Assembly (NCBI RefSeq): GCF_026020075.1
Contig: NZ_CP102772.1
Span: 2,852,001 to 2,916,000, forward strand
Direction: 5' to 3'
Origin: Bosea sp. NBC_00550
Lineage (GTDB): Bacteria > Pseudomonadota > Alphaproteobacteria > Rhizobiales > Beijerinckiaceae
DNA: 64,000 bases
The position numbers and the translations under genes were made by a program. The notes beneath the pieces are model-generated. The model was not told where the DNA came from. It did no database searches and was given only the letters and a program-made list of their open reading frames with translations. Below, piece by piece: positions 8,049 to 16,438 of the stretch; position 1 is the stretch's first letter; each line of letters starts with the position of its first letter.

Positions 8049-8813
8049 ATGCCCTTCGACCTCGTCTTCTTCGCCGCCATGGTGCCGGCCGTCATCCTGA
8101 CGGGATTGGCGAAGGGTGGATTTTCCGGGATCGGCCTGCTCTCCCTGCCGCTGATGGCCCTGGTCGTCTCGCCGGTGACGGCGGCGGCGATCATGCTGCC
8201 GCTGCTGATCGCGCAGGATGTCGTCTCAGTCTGGTCGTACCGGCGCGAATTCGACCGCCGCAACCTGGCGACGCTGGCGCCCGGCGCGCTGCTGGGCGTG
8301 CTCGCCGGCTACCTGTTGGCGGCGAAGGTCTCGGATGCGGCCGTCGTCCTCGCCGTCGGGCTGATTTCGATCGGCTTCGCGCTGCGCCGCATGCTGGGCG
8401 ACGGCAAGAGGCCGCCCGCGGTCCAGCGCGCCAGCTGGGGGCCGGGCAGCCTCTGGGGCTTTCTCTGCGGCTTCACCAGCATGGTCGCCCATGCCGGCGG
8501 CCCGCCCTTCCAGATCTATGTGATGCCGCAGCGCCTGCCCCCGGCCATCTTCGTCGGCACCGGCGCGATCTTCTTCGCCGCGATGAATCTGGTTAAGATC
8601 ATCCCCTATCTCGCCCTCGGCCAGTTCAGCAGCCAGAACCTCATGGCCTCCGCCGCGCTGCTGCCTTTCGCCGTGGCCGCGACCTTCGCCGGCGTCTGGC
8701 TGGTCCGGCGTGTGCCGGCCGAGCGCTTCTACGGGATCATCTACTGGCTGCTGCTGCTCGTCGGCGCGAAGCTCGTCTTCGACGGCGTGCGCGGCCTGCA
8801 TCTGCTCGGCTGA
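8049..8813 (+). CDS. TauE/SafE family sulfite-type exporter
   Basis: A 254-residue integral membrane protein with about eight hydrophobic segments. The opening DLVFFAAMVPAVILTGLAKGGFSGIG and the internal repeat GFLCGFTSMVAHAGGPPFQIYVMPQ are the two characteristic half-repeats of the TauE/SafE family, which exports sulfite, sulfoacetate or related anions. The substrate cannot be read from sequence. The acyl-CoA synthetase follows 99 bases later on the same strand; that spacing makes co-transcription possible but not certain. Confidence 0.9.
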   Translation: MPFDLVFFAAMVPAVILTGLAKGGFSGIGLLSLPLMALVVSPVTAAAIMLPLLIAQDVVSVWSYRREFDRRNLATLAPGALLGVLAGYLLAAKVSDAAVVLAVGLISIGFALRRMLGDGKRPPAVQRASWGPGSLWGFLCGFTSMVAHAGGPPFQIYVMPQRLPPAIFVGTGAIFFAAMNLVKIIPYLALGQFSSQNLMASAALLPFAVAATFAGVWLVRRVPAERFYGIIYWLLLLVGAKLVFDGVRGLHLLG

Positions 8814-8912
8814 GGCGCAGCCGCGCGATTGCGCCGCATCGGAAAAAGGGATGGATTACGCGAAGGCGCAGCAGCCGCTAAGGCTGTCCGCGCCTGCGTG
8901 GAAGGTTTTGCG

Positions 8913-10541
8913 ATGACCCCTTCGGCCTACGACACCGATCTCGACCGCAACCCGGCGAATTTCCAGCCGCTGACGCCGCTGACCTTCCTCGAACGCGCCG
9001 CCGCCGTCTTCCCGGATCGCACGGCAATCATCCACGGGCCGCTGCGCCGCTCCTATGCCGAGTTCTATGCGCGTTCCCGCCGCCTCGCCTCGGCCCTGGC
9101 CAAGGCTGGCATCGGCAAGAACGACACCGTGGCGGCGATGCTGCCGAACACGCCGGCCATGCTCGAATGCCATTACGGCGCGCCGATGGCCGGCGCGGTG
9201 CTGAACACGCTGAACACCCGGCTCGATGCCGCGATCATCGCCTTCTCGCTCGACCATGGCGGCGCCAAGGTGCTGATCACCGACCGCGAGTTCTCGAAGA
9301 CGATCAGGGAGGCCCTTTCCCTGTGCAAGGCGAAGCCGCTCGTCATCGACTATGACGACCCGGTCTATGACGGCCCCGGCGAGCGGCTGGGGAGCATCGA
9401 ATACGAGGATTTCATCGCCGGCGGCGATCCCGATTTCGACTGGCAGATGCCATCGGACGAGTGGGACGCCATCGCGCTGAACTACACCTCCGGCACGACC
9501 GGCGATCCCAAGGGCGTGGTCTATCACCATCGCGGCGCCAATCTGCTGGCGACCTCCAACGTCATCACCGGCAATATGGGCCGGCATCCCGTCTATCTCT
9601 GGACGCTGCCGATGTTCCACTGCAATGGCTGGTGCTTCCCCTGGACGATCTCGATCGTTGCCGGCACCCATGTCTGCCTGCGGCAGGTCCGGGCCAAGGC
9701 GATGTACGACGCGCTCGCCGACCATGGCGTCACGCATCTCTGCGGCGCGCCGATCCTGATGTCCGCGCTGCTCAACGCCTCCGCCGAGGAGCGCCGCGAC
9801 TTCCCCCAGACGGTGGCCTTCTTCACCGCCGCCGCCCCGCCGCCCGAGGCCGTGCTCGCCGGCATGAAGCAGGCCGGCTTCGAGGTGACGCATCTCTACG
9901 GCCTCACCGAGTGCTACGGCCCCTCCGTCGTCAACGACTGGAACGATGACTGGAACGCGCTTTCCCCTGCCGAGCAGGCGACCAAGAAGGCCCGCCAGGG
10001 CGTGCGCTACCCGGCGCTGGAAGGGCTCGACGTGCTCGACCCGGAGACGATGCAACCCGTGCCGCGCGACGGGCAGACGCTCGGCGAAGTCATGATGCGC
10101 GGCAATGTCGTGATGAAGGGCTATCTCGGCAACCCTAAGTCCACGCAGGCCGCGTTCGCTGGGGGCTGGTTCCACACTGGCGATCTCGGCGTGCGCTATC
10201 CCGACGGCTACATTCAGCTCAAGGACCGCTCCAAGGACATCATCATCTCCGGAGGCGAGAACATCTCGTCGATCGAGGTCGAGGATGCGCTCTACAAGCA
10301 TCCCGCCGTTCAGGTTGCCGCGGTGGTGGCGCGGCCCGACGAGAAATGGGGCGAGACGCCCTGTGCCTTCATCGAGCTGAAGCCGGGCAAGGCGGCGACC
10401 GAGGCGGAGATCATCGCCTGGTGCAAGCAGCACCTCGCCTCGTTCAAATGCCCGAGGACGGTCGTCTTCGCCGAGGTGCCGAAGACCTCGACCGGCAAAA
10501 TCCAGAAATTCCGGCTGCGGGAGATGGCGCGGGCGCTGTGA
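8913..10541 (+). CDS. acyl-CoA synthetase, DmdB/medium-chain type
   Basis: A 542-residue AMP-forming ligase that converts a carboxylic acid to its CoA ester. It has the adenylation motif LNYTSGTTGDPKGVVYHHRG near residue 190, the HLYGLTECYGP core, the GWFHTGDLGVRYPDGYI hinge region and a C-terminal PKTSTGKIQKF catalytic lysine. The layout resembles the methylmercaptopropionyl-CoA ligase/medium-chain fatty acid branch, so substrate assignment stays open. I chose the ATG before TPSAYDTDLD because GGAAGG precedes it; a longer frame extends upstream without conserved sequence. Confidence 0.88.
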   Translation: MTPSAYDTDLDRNPANFQPLTPLTFLERAAAVFPDRTAIIHGPLRRSYAEFYARSRRLASALAKAGIGKNDTVAAMLPNTPAMLECHYGAPMAGAVLNTLNTRLDAAIIAFSLDHGGAKVLITDREFSKTIREALSLCKAKPLVIDYDDPVYDGPGERLGSIEYEDFIAGGDPDFDWQMPSDEWDAIALNYTSGTTGDPKGVVYHHRGANLLATSNVITGNMGRHPVYLWTLPMFHCNGWCFPWTISIVAGTHVCLRQVRAKAMYDALADHGVTHLCGAPILMSALLNASAEERRDFPQTVAFFTAAAPPPEAVLAGMKQAGFEVTHLYGLTECYGPSVVNDWNDDWNALSPAEQATKKARQGVRYPALEGLDVLDPETMQPVPRDGQTLGEVMMRGNVVMKGYLGNPKSTQAAFAGGWFHTGDLGVRYPDGYIQLKDRSKDIIISGGENISSIEVEDALYKHPAVQVAAVVARPDEKWGETPCAFIELKPGKAATEAEIIAWCKQHLASFKCPRTVVFAEVPKTSTGKIQKFRLREMARAL

Positions 10542-10560
10542 GAGCCCGCGCCGTTCGCCG

Positions 10561-11058
10561 TCAGGCGCGGTTCAGGCGTCCGTCCGGCGTGTAGTTGTCC
10601 ACCGCCTCGGGCAGCACCTTCGACAGCCGCGCCAGCAGATCCTCGCGCGACAACCCGGTCTGACGGGCGATCGCATCGATGACCTGCGGCCCGAGCGCCT
10701 GCTCCAGATCGGTCGGCGCGACCTCCTCGTTCGGGCCCTGCCGCACCCAGGAATCGGCCTTCTCGCCCTGCCCCGACTGGTTGAAGCGGTCGACGAGCTC
10801 GCCGAGGCCGTTGTTCAGCACGGCGCCGACGCCGCCCGCCCCCAGCAATCCGCCGAGGCTGCCGAGCAGGCCGCCACCCTCCTGAGGCACAGACTGCGCC
10901 TGTCCCGGCTGGGGCGCAGGAATCTGTCCCGGCTCCGGCTGGCCCCGGCTGCCGAGCCACTCGGAGATCTTGTCGCGGTTCTGGTAACCCGCGACGGCGA
11001 GAAGCCCGAGCAGGGCTGTCAGCGACGGAAAACCGCTGCTGCTGTTGTCGTCACTCAC
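10561..11058 (-). CDS. YidB/DUF937 family protein
   Basis: A 165-residue protein of unknown function. The family core is ALLGLLAVAGYQNRDKISEWLG near the start and a C-terminal helical bundle, QALGPQVIDAIARQTGLSREDLLARLSKVLPEAVD. Between them is a Gly/Gln/Pro-rich linker (about residues 38-80). The GTG start has AAGGAG eight bases upstream; a second in-frame GTG lies three codons earlier. It is convergent with the acyl-CoA synthetase (19-base gap) and follows the GlsB-type gene on the same strand, so the pair may be co-transcribed. Confidence 0.82.
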   Translation of the reverse strand: MSDDNSSSGFPSLTALLGLLAVAGYQNRDKISEWLGSRGQPEPGQIPAPQPGQAQSVPQEGGGLLGSLGGLLGAGGVGAVLNNGLGELVDRFNQSGQGEKADSWVRQGPNEEVAPTDLEQALGPQVIDAIARQTGLSREDLLARLSKVLPEAVDNYTPDGRLNRA

Positions 11059-11095
11059 GGCGATCACTCCTTCTCTCGTGCAAAGGATACCTGGA

Positions 11096-11356
11096 TCAGA
11101 CAGTGCGATTGCGGCCGGAAATGGCCGCCCAGACGACCAGCACGACAATGGCACCGACGACGGCGCCGATCAGCCCCGCCCCCTGACCGGGAGCGTACCA
11201 ACCGAGTGACTGGCCGAGATAGGTCGCGACGAAGGCCCCGATGATGCCCAGGATCGTCGTCAGGATGAAGCCGGACGGCTCGTTCGAGCCCGGCATGATG
11301 AACTTCGCGACGACACCGGCGACGAAGCCGATGATGATGGTCCAGATAATGCCCAT
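11096..11356 (-). CDS. GlsB/YeaQ/YmgE family stress-response membrane protein
   Basis: An 86-residue protein with three hydrophobic segments (about 3-20, 29-47 and 57-78). GFVAGVVAKFIMPGSNEPSG and TTILGIIGAFVATYLG are the family's signature loops (transglycosylase-associated family). Members are induced by general stress in several bacteria; no molecular role is proven. A GGGAGGG ribosome site precedes the ATG. The next gene downstream on this strand, the YidB-type gene, starts 37 bases on. Confidence 0.9.
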   Translation of the reverse strand: MGIIWTIIIGFVAGVVAKFIMPGSNEPSGFILTTILGIIGAFVATYLGQSLGWYAPGQGAGLIGAVVGAIVVLVVWAAISGRNRTV

Positions 11357-11453
11357 GCTATCCCTCCCTTGCTGAAGCGCGGCACATCAACCCACGGCCA
11401 TGCGACAAAGTTCCGTTCGGCCCCGACGGCATCTGCCCATCGGCGCGGACAAT

Positions 11454-11479
11454 AAAAAACCGGCCCCTTTCGGGGCCGG
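11454..11479 (-). terminator. intrinsic terminator after the - strand YdcH gene
   Basis: The GC-rich stem CCGGCCCC/GGGGCCGG is followed by six T on the - strand, 47 bases beyond the stop codon of the YdcH-like gene. Confidence 0.88.
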
Positions 11480-11525
11480 CTCGTCCGCATCTCGAATCAG
11501 TAACGGGTTGAGCGCCCGCTTCGCT

Positions 11526-11714
11526 TCAATGCAAGGTTCGCGATGGCATCGTCTGCCTTACGCGTTCGATCTCATCCTTCAGTTGCAATTTCTTCCGCTT
11601 CAACTCGGCCACGCTGAGATCGCTCGATGACGGGCTCGCCATAGCCTGGGCGATCGTATCTTCGAGCTGGCGATGCTTGCGCTCGAGTTCCGCAAGACGG
11701 GTTTGCAACGACAT
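11526..11714 (-). CDS. YdcH family protein (DUF465), copy 1
   Basis: A 62-residue, almost wholly helical protein: MSLQTRLAELERKHRQLEDT followed by ELKRKKLQLKDEIERVRQ, the usual DUF465 coiled-coil with a conserved KRKKL-LKDEI segment. Function is unknown. The ATG has AGGAGG-like bases (GGATCC TCC region read as AGGAGGATCC) upstream. It lies divergently from a second DUF465 gene and has its own strong terminator. Confidence 0.88.
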   Translation of the reverse strand: MSLQTRLAELERKHRQLEDTIAQAMASPSSSDLSVAELKRKKLQLKDEIERVRQTMPSRTLH

Positions 11715-11937
11715 CTGGATCCTCCTGATCAGCGGTTGACGTCTCAATCTGGCATAGAGCCGGCTTCGCGTCTGCCCTGTGATGTCACACGGCATTCATG
11801 AGTTTCTTTGATCCTCTCCGGCTCATTCCCGGAAAGTCGTGAATAGGACGACCTTCCGGCCCTTGCGCGACGGCGGATGCCCTTGCGGGGCGCGCAGCGG
11901 GAAAGGCATAGTCACGCCCAATAACGGCGATGATGAG

Positions 11938-12162
11938 ATGGCCATGGGATTCGAGCTCAGCCCTGAAGAGGTCGAGACCTTCACCGCGGAGCTGGCGCGG
12001 CTGCGGGAGGAACATCGCGATCTCGACAGTGCCATCGATGCGCTGGAGCGGGTCGGCTCGATCAACCAGATCCAGGTGCAGCGGCTGAAGAAGCGCAAGC
12101 TCTACCTGAAGGACCGCATCGCCCAGATCGAGGATGCGCTGACTCCCGACATCATCGCGTGA
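11938..12162 (+). CDS. YdcH family protein (DUF465), copy 2
   Basis: A 74-residue helical protein. The family motif appears as ARLREEHRDLDSAIDAL and VQRLKKRKLYLKDRIAQIED. The start is uncertain between ATG 11938 and ATG 11944, neither with a strong ribosome site. It shares the KRKK-LKDxI core with the divergent copy at 11526-11714 but has an N-terminal extension and IDALERVG segment of its own. purE follows 102 bases downstream on the same strand. Confidence 0.85.
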   Translation: MAMGFELSPEEVETFTAELARLREEHRDLDSAIDALERVGSINQIQVQRLKKRKLYLKDRIAQIEDALTPDIIA

Positions 12163-12264
12163 CGCTGCGCCTTTCCGGCGGCGCTGTGCCCGATTCGCCC
12201 TTGCTTCACGGGCCCTGGACGGTCTAGATCGCGCGCTTCCGTAAGCGGAGCCCGAGCGCATCTC

Positions 12265-12765
12265 ATGGCCGAGACCAGCACACCCGTCGCCATCATCATG
12301 GGCAGCCAGTCCGACTGGGCGACGATGCGCCACGCCGCCGAGACGCTCGACGCGCTCGCCATCCCCTATGACGCCCGCATCGTCTCGGCCCATCGCACGC
12401 CGGAGCGCCTGTTCGCCTTCGCCAAGGGCGCCAGGGCCGAGGGCTTCAAGGTGGTGATCGCCGGCGCCGGCGGCGCCGCGCATCTGCCGGGCATGGCGGC
12501 ATCGCTGACGCCGCTGCCGGTCTTCGGCGTGCCCGTCGAATCCAAGGCCCTGTCGGGGCAGGACAGCCTGCTCTCCATCGTGCAGATGCCGGCCGGCATC
12601 CCGGTCGGCACGCTCGCCATCGGCCGGGCCGGCGCCGTCAACGCGGCCCTGCTCGCCGCAGCCGTGCTCGCCCTTTCGGATGCGGGCCTGGCGGAGCGGC
12701 TGGACGCCTATCGCGCCCGCCAGAGCGCAGGCATCGCCGAGCGGCCCAACCGGGACGAGGCATGA
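12265..12765 (+). CDS. purE: N5-carboxyaminoimidazole ribonucleotide mutase
   Basis: It converts N5-CAIR to CAIR in de novo purine synthesis. The 166-residue class I PurE shows the nucleotide-phosphate motif IIMGSQSDW (about 9-17), then [10 protein letters not shown] with the catalytic histidine, and [12 protein letters not shown]. The length is normal. The stop codon overlaps the purK start by four bases (ATGA), so the two are translationally coupled. Confidence 0.97.
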   Translation: MAETSTPVAIIMGSQSDWATMRHAAETLDALAIPYDARIVSAHRTPERLFAFAKGARAEGFKVVIAGAGGAAHLPGMAASLTPLPVFGVPVESKALSGQDSLLSIVQMPAGIPVGTLAIGRAGAVNAALLAAAVLALSDAGLAERLDAYRARQSAGIAERPNRDEA

Positions 12766-13862
12766 GCCCGCCCGTCCCCACCGGCCTTGCGCCGGGCGCC
12801 GTGCTCGGCATCCTCGGCGGCGGCCAGCTCGCCCGCATGATCGCGCTGGCGGCGGCCGATCTCGGCATCCGCTGCCATGTCTTCGCGCCCGAAGCCGACA
12901 GCCCGGCCTTCGACGTCGCCGCCCGTCACACCATCGCCGACTACGAGGACGAGGCCGCGCTCGCCGCCTTCGCGGGTGCCGTCGATGTCGTGACCTATGA
13001 ATTCGAGAACGTCCCGGCCGCGACCGCGGCCTTCCTCGCCGGGCGTGCCCCGCTGCATCCCGGCGCACGCGCGCTCGCGGTGACGCAGGACCGTTTCAGC
13101 GAGAAGAGCTTCGTCGCCGGGCTCGGCCTGCCCGTGGCGCCCTTCCGCGCGGTCGATTCGCTCGCCGACCTCGAAGTCGCCGTCGCCGAGCTCGGCCGCC
13201 CTTCGGTGCTGAAGACCCGGCGCTTCGGCTATGACGGCAAGGGACAGGTCAAGATCGCGCCCGGCAGCGATCTCGCCGAGGCGCATGAGGCGATCGGCCG
13301 CTTCCCCGCGATCCTCGAAGGCTTCGTGCCCTTCGTCCGCGAGGTTTCGGTCGTCGCCGCCCGCGGCATCGACGGCGCCTTCGCCGCCTTCGACGTCTGC
13401 GAGAACGAGCATCGCGACCACATCCTCGCCTTCACCCATGTGCCCGCGAATCTCTCCGCCCCGGCCTCCGATGCGGCGATCGAGGCCGCACGCCGCATCG
13501 GCGAGGCGCTGGGCTATGTCGGCGTCTTCACCGTCGAGCTGTTCGTGCTGGAAGCGCAGGTCGGCAAGGGCGAGCGCATCGTCGTCAACGAGATCGCCCC
13601 GCGCGTCCACAATTCCGGGCATTGGACCAGCGAGGGCGCGCTGACCTCGCAGTTCCACCAGCATGTCCGCTCCGTCTGCGGCTTCCCGCTCGGTGCCACC
13701 ACCCGGCGCGGCCGGATCGAGATGGAAAACCTGATCGGCGACGCCGCGCTGCGGTGGCGCGAGATCCTGGCCGAGTCCGGCGCCCATCTCCACCTCTACG
13801 GCAAGCGCGACGCCCGCCCCGGCCGCAAGATGGGCCATGTCACGCGGGTCATGCCGGAATAA
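12762..13862 (+). CDS. purK: 5-(carboxyamino)imidazole ribonucleotide synthase
   Basis: This ATP-grasp enzyme makes N5-CAIR from AIR, bicarbonate and ATP, supplying the neighbouring PurE. The 366-residue product has the N-terminal [20 protein letters not shown], the substrate segment FENVPA, the ATP-grasp loop [13 protein letters not shown] (about 149-161) and the metal-binding [14 protein letters not shown]. It overlaps purE by four bases and is followed after nine bases by a family B repeat rather than a T-run terminator. Confidence 0.97.
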   Translation: MSPPVPTGLAPGAVLGILGGGQLARMIALAAADLGIRCHVFAPEADSPAFDVAARHTIADYEDEAALAAFAGAVDVVTYEFENVPAATAAFLAGRAPLHPGARALAVTQDRFSEKSFVAGLGLPVAPFRAVDSLADLEVAVAELGRPSVLKTRRFGYDGKGQVKIAPGSDLAEAHEAIGRFPAILEGFVPFVREVSVVAARGIDGAFAAFDVCENEHRDHILAFTHVPANLSAPASDAAIEAARRIGEALGYVGVFTVELFVLEAQVGKGERIVVNEIAPRVHNSGHWTSEGALTSQFHQHVRSVCGFPLGATTRRGRIEMENLIGDAALRWREILAESGAHLHLYGKRDARPGRKMGHVTRVMPE

Positions 13863-13871
13863 GCATCGCCG

Positions 13872-13970
13872 TCATGCTCGGGCTTGCCCCGTGCATCTGG
13901 TGCCGGAAGAGGCTCCCAGGCCTTGTCCTGCCGGAGATTCTCGGGTCTGCACTTCGCTCCGCCCGAGAAA
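13872..13970. repeat. intergenic palindromic repeat, family B copy 2 (degenerate)
   Basis: It begins GTCATGCTCGGGCTTGCCCC and carries GAGATTCTCGGGTCTG and CCGCCCGAGAA. The terminal ATGAC is lost. It starts nine bases after the purK stop codon. The rest of the gap to rpsU shows no clear element. Confidence 0.85.
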
Positions 13971-14131
13971 TCGGAACCACGGAAAGCCCTAGTAAAAACC
14001 GCCATTTTCACCGCTCCATGCCGTGGACAGGCGAAATGAATTCTGGTATCCGCACGAACCTTCGAGCGATGTGCCCTGCGCCATCGTCGGCGCTGATTAT
14101 TGACTCAACCCGCTAAGGACGGACGTTTCAC

Positions 14132-14365
14132 GTGCAGGTTCTCGTTCGCGACAACAATGTCGACCAGGCTCTCCGCGCTCTCAAGAAAAAGATGCAGCGC
14201 GAAGGTATCTTCCGCGAGATGAAGCTCCGCGGCCACTACGAGAAGCCGTCCGAGAAGAAGGCGCGCGAGAAGGCCGAGGCCGTCCGCCGCGCCCGCAAGC
14301 TGGTTCGCAAGAAGCTGCAGCGCGAAGGCCTCCTGCCTGCGCCGGTCAAGCCGAAGCGCCCCTGA
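14132..14365 (+). CDS. rpsU: 30S ribosomal protein S21
   Basis: A small-subunit protein that helps initiation at the anti-Shine-Dalgarno region. The 77-residue product reads [20 protein letters not shown], then [28 protein letters not shown], and ends with the basic tail usual in alphaproteobacteria. It starts at GTG. A short hairpin with a TTCG loop lies just after the stop codon (about 14374-14391) without a T-run. Confidence 0.96.
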   Translation: MQVLVRDNNVDQALRALKKKMQREGIFREMKLRGHYEKPSEKKAREKAEAVRRARKLVRKKLQREGLLPAPVKPKRP

Positions 14366-14608
14366 TCCATTCCGGACGGCCTTCGGGCCGCCTTGGAAAG
14401 GGCCGATAGCCATCTGCGCCTGGAGCCCGCTCCGGGCGCTCTTGCTTTTCGGCGGCGTTAACCAAGTTTTGGCGGGTTTGAGTCGTTCTTTCCCGTGAGG
14501 CGCTGTCGGTTGGGGAGCGCAGAGACGCCGCGGCCGGCCCTCGGGCCGGATCAGCCTCCCGCAAGGGGGCAAGCGGCAGGCGAAGCACTGAACCAAAAGA
14601 GGCAGAGC

Positions 14609-15460
14609 ATGATCCGAGGCAGGTATTGGCTGGCAGCAGCCGGCATGGCGGTCGCGCTCGCAGGGTGCGACACCGTCTCGAATTTATCCTCGCAGCCCGC
14701 CGTCGCCGAGCTCGACACACGCGACACCGCCGATGCCAACGTCAACATCGGCTCGTTGACCGAGGTCATCAACCGTAACCAGAACGACCCCGGCGCCTAC
14801 AACACCCGCGGGGCGGCCTATGCCCGGGTCGGCCGCTTCTCGGACGCGATTTCGGACTTCACCAAGGCGGTCCAGATCGACCCTAACCTGGCTTCGGCCT
14901 ACACGAATCGCGGTCTCGCGCTGCGCCAGAGCGGCCGCACCGACGCCGCGCTGGCCGATTTCAACCGCGCCACCACGGCCAATGCCAATTATGCGCCGGC
15001 CTATGTCGCCCGCGCCAACCTGCTGCGCCAGCAGGGCAACAGCCAGCAGGCCATCGCCGACCTCAACACGGCGATCCGCCTCAACCCGGAAGCGGCCGAG
15101 GCCTTCCATGCCCGCGGGCTGGTCTACCAGAAGGAAGGCCAGCACCAGCATGCCGTCACCGATTTCGATTCGGTGATCGACCGCAATCCCTACACCGCCC
15201 CGCCCTATATCGCGCGCGGCCAGAGCCTGAACGCGCTCGGCAAGTACGACGCCGCGCTCGAGGATTTCACTGCCGCGCTCAATGTCGACAACCGCAACGC
15301 CGACGCCTGGGCCGGCCGCGGCTTCGCCTTCGAGAAGCTCGGCAAGAAGACCGAGGCCTCCGAAGCCTATCAGCGTGCGCTTGGCCTCGACGGCAACAAC
15401 GCGCAGGCGCGGGCCGGCGCCTCACGGATGGGCGGCGGCGGCGGCTTCTTCCGAAGCTGA
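14609..15460 (+). CDS. tetratricopeptide repeat lipoprotein
   Basis: A 283-residue exported lipoprotein. The signal peptide ends in lipobox LAGC with the lipidated Cys at residue 20. About six TPR units follow from residue 55 (for example DPGAYNTRGAAYARVGRFSDAISDFTKA split over two helices), ending in a Gly-rich tail GGGGGFFRS. NlpI-like periplasmic scaffolding is possible but unproven. Upstream TTAACCA (14458-14464) resembles a CtrA half-site. It is convergent with the alpha/beta hydrolase, 21 bases apart. Confidence 0.88.
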   Translation: MIRGRYWLAAAGMAVALAGCDTVSNLSSQPAVAELDTRDTADANVNIGSLTEVINRNQNDPGAYNTRGAAYARVGRFSDAISDFTKAVQIDPNLASAYTNRGLALRQSGRTDAALADFNRATTANANYAPAYVARANLLRQQGNSQQAIADLNTAIRLNPEAAEAFHARGLVYQKEGQHQHAVTDFDSVIDRNPYTAPPYIARGQSLNALGKYDAALEDFTAALNVDNRNADAWAGRGFAFEKLGKKTEASEAYQRALGLDGNNAQARAGASRMGGGGGFFRS

Positions 15461-15481
15461 GGAGCCACTCTTCGGGCTTCT

Positions 15482-16306
15482 TCAGGGCGACGCGCCGGCC
15501 TTGGCGGCCGGCCCGCCTACCGTGCGGGTTTCGGCTCCGGCCGGGCCTCCCTTGGCGACATCCGCGAGGAAACGCCGCACCTCGGCGACCGAGCCGTATC
15601 GAGGCAGATCCTCGTGCCGGCCGGCCGGAAAGCGCAGGAAGCGCTTGGGCGCGTTGGCCAGCTCATAAAGCGCCTGCCCCTGGGCGAAGGGGATGAGCTG
15701 GTCGCGCTCGCCATGCATCACGAGCAGCGGCACCTTGACCCGCCCGATGATCTCGTCCGAGCGGAACTTGTCCTTCATCAGCAGCCCCACCGGCACGTAA
15801 GGGTAGATGGCCTGCGCGACGGAGACGGTCGAGAGATAGGGTGCTTCCAGCACCACCGCCCGCAGCGGCACCTCCGCCGCCAGCTTCAGCACCACGCCGG
15901 TCCCGAGCGATTCTCCGTGGCCGACCAGCCGCCCGGTGCCGAAGCGCTCGGCAGCGGCGCCATAGGCGGCGCGGGCATCCTGTAGCAGCCCCTCCTCGCT
16001 CGGGCTGCCGGTGGAACCGCCATAGCCGCGATAGCTCACGGCGAAGAGACCCGTCCCGTCTTCCGTCAGCGCGCGGAACCGCCCCGCCCGGCCTGCCCGC
16101 CCGAGATTGCCGGCATTGCCATGGAAATAGAGCAGGACGGGCTTGTCGGCGCGCGGCGGCACGACCCAGGCGACGAGCCGCTCGCCATCGGCGGTCGCGA
16201 TGCTCGCCTCCTCAGCCGCGACGAGGCCTGCGGTCGCGATATCGGCCTTGGCCGGATCGCGCGGATACATCAACTCGCGCTGGCGCAGATAGAGCATGCC
16301 GAGCAT
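15482..16306 (-). CDS. alpha/beta hydrolase (BEM46/YfhR-like), N-terminus apparently frameshifted
   Basis: A 274-residue serine hydrolase related to the membrane-anchored BEM46/YfhR proteins. LLYFHGNAGNLG is the oxyanion-hole region, GHGESLGTG (about 125-133) is the nucleophile elbow GxSxG, and HGERDQLIP and GRHEDL supply the Asp and His. The substrate is unknown. The frame starts abruptly within a hydrophobic anchor (AGYLAMLGMLYLRQRELMYP) with no ribosome site. The missing first half (MILRLLKLL) is encoded in another frame from ATG 16361, suggesting a one-base frameshift near 16330 or a sequencing error. Confidence 0.82.
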   Translation of the reverse strand: MLGMLYLRQRELMYPRDPAKADIATAGLVAAEEASIATADGERLVAWVVPPRADKPVLLYFHGNAGNLGRAGRAGRFRALTEDGTGLFAVSYRGYGGSTGSPSEEGLLQDARAAYGAAAERFGTGRLVGHGESLGTGVVLKLAAEVPLRAVVLEAPYLSTVSVAQAIYPYVPVGLLMKDKFRSDEIIGRVKVPLLVMHGERDQLIPFAQGQALYELANAPKRFLRFPAGRHEDLPRYGSVAEVRRFLADVAKGGPAGAETRTVGGPAAKAGASP

Positions 16307-16383
16307 GGCCAGATAGCCGGCGACGCCAAAGACGCAGCAGCTTCAGAAGGCGCAGAATCATGCGGGGGCATGCCCGGAAAGCG

Positions 16384-16411
16384 AAAGGGCCGGCGATCAA
16401 GCCGGCCCTTT
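16384..16411 (-). terminator. hairpin terminator downstream of pntB
   Basis: An 11-bp stem AAAGGGCCGGC/GCCGGCCCTTT with a six-base loop lies 28 bases after the pntB stop. The T-tract is short (TTTCGCTTT), so termination efficiency is uncertain. Confidence 0.6.
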
Positions 16412-16438
16412 GCAGCAATCCGATGACGGCTGGCGTGT

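Noticed and set aside
6274..8100. A 608-codon + frame opposite prpE
   Set aside because: Composition (Arg/Asp/His-rich, no motifs) marks it as an antisense shadow; prpE is a full-length match on the other strand.
12163..12264. Possible purine riboswitch upstream of purE
   Set aside because: The 100-base gap has no conserved three-way junction and is too short; proteobacterial purE is not known for such switches.
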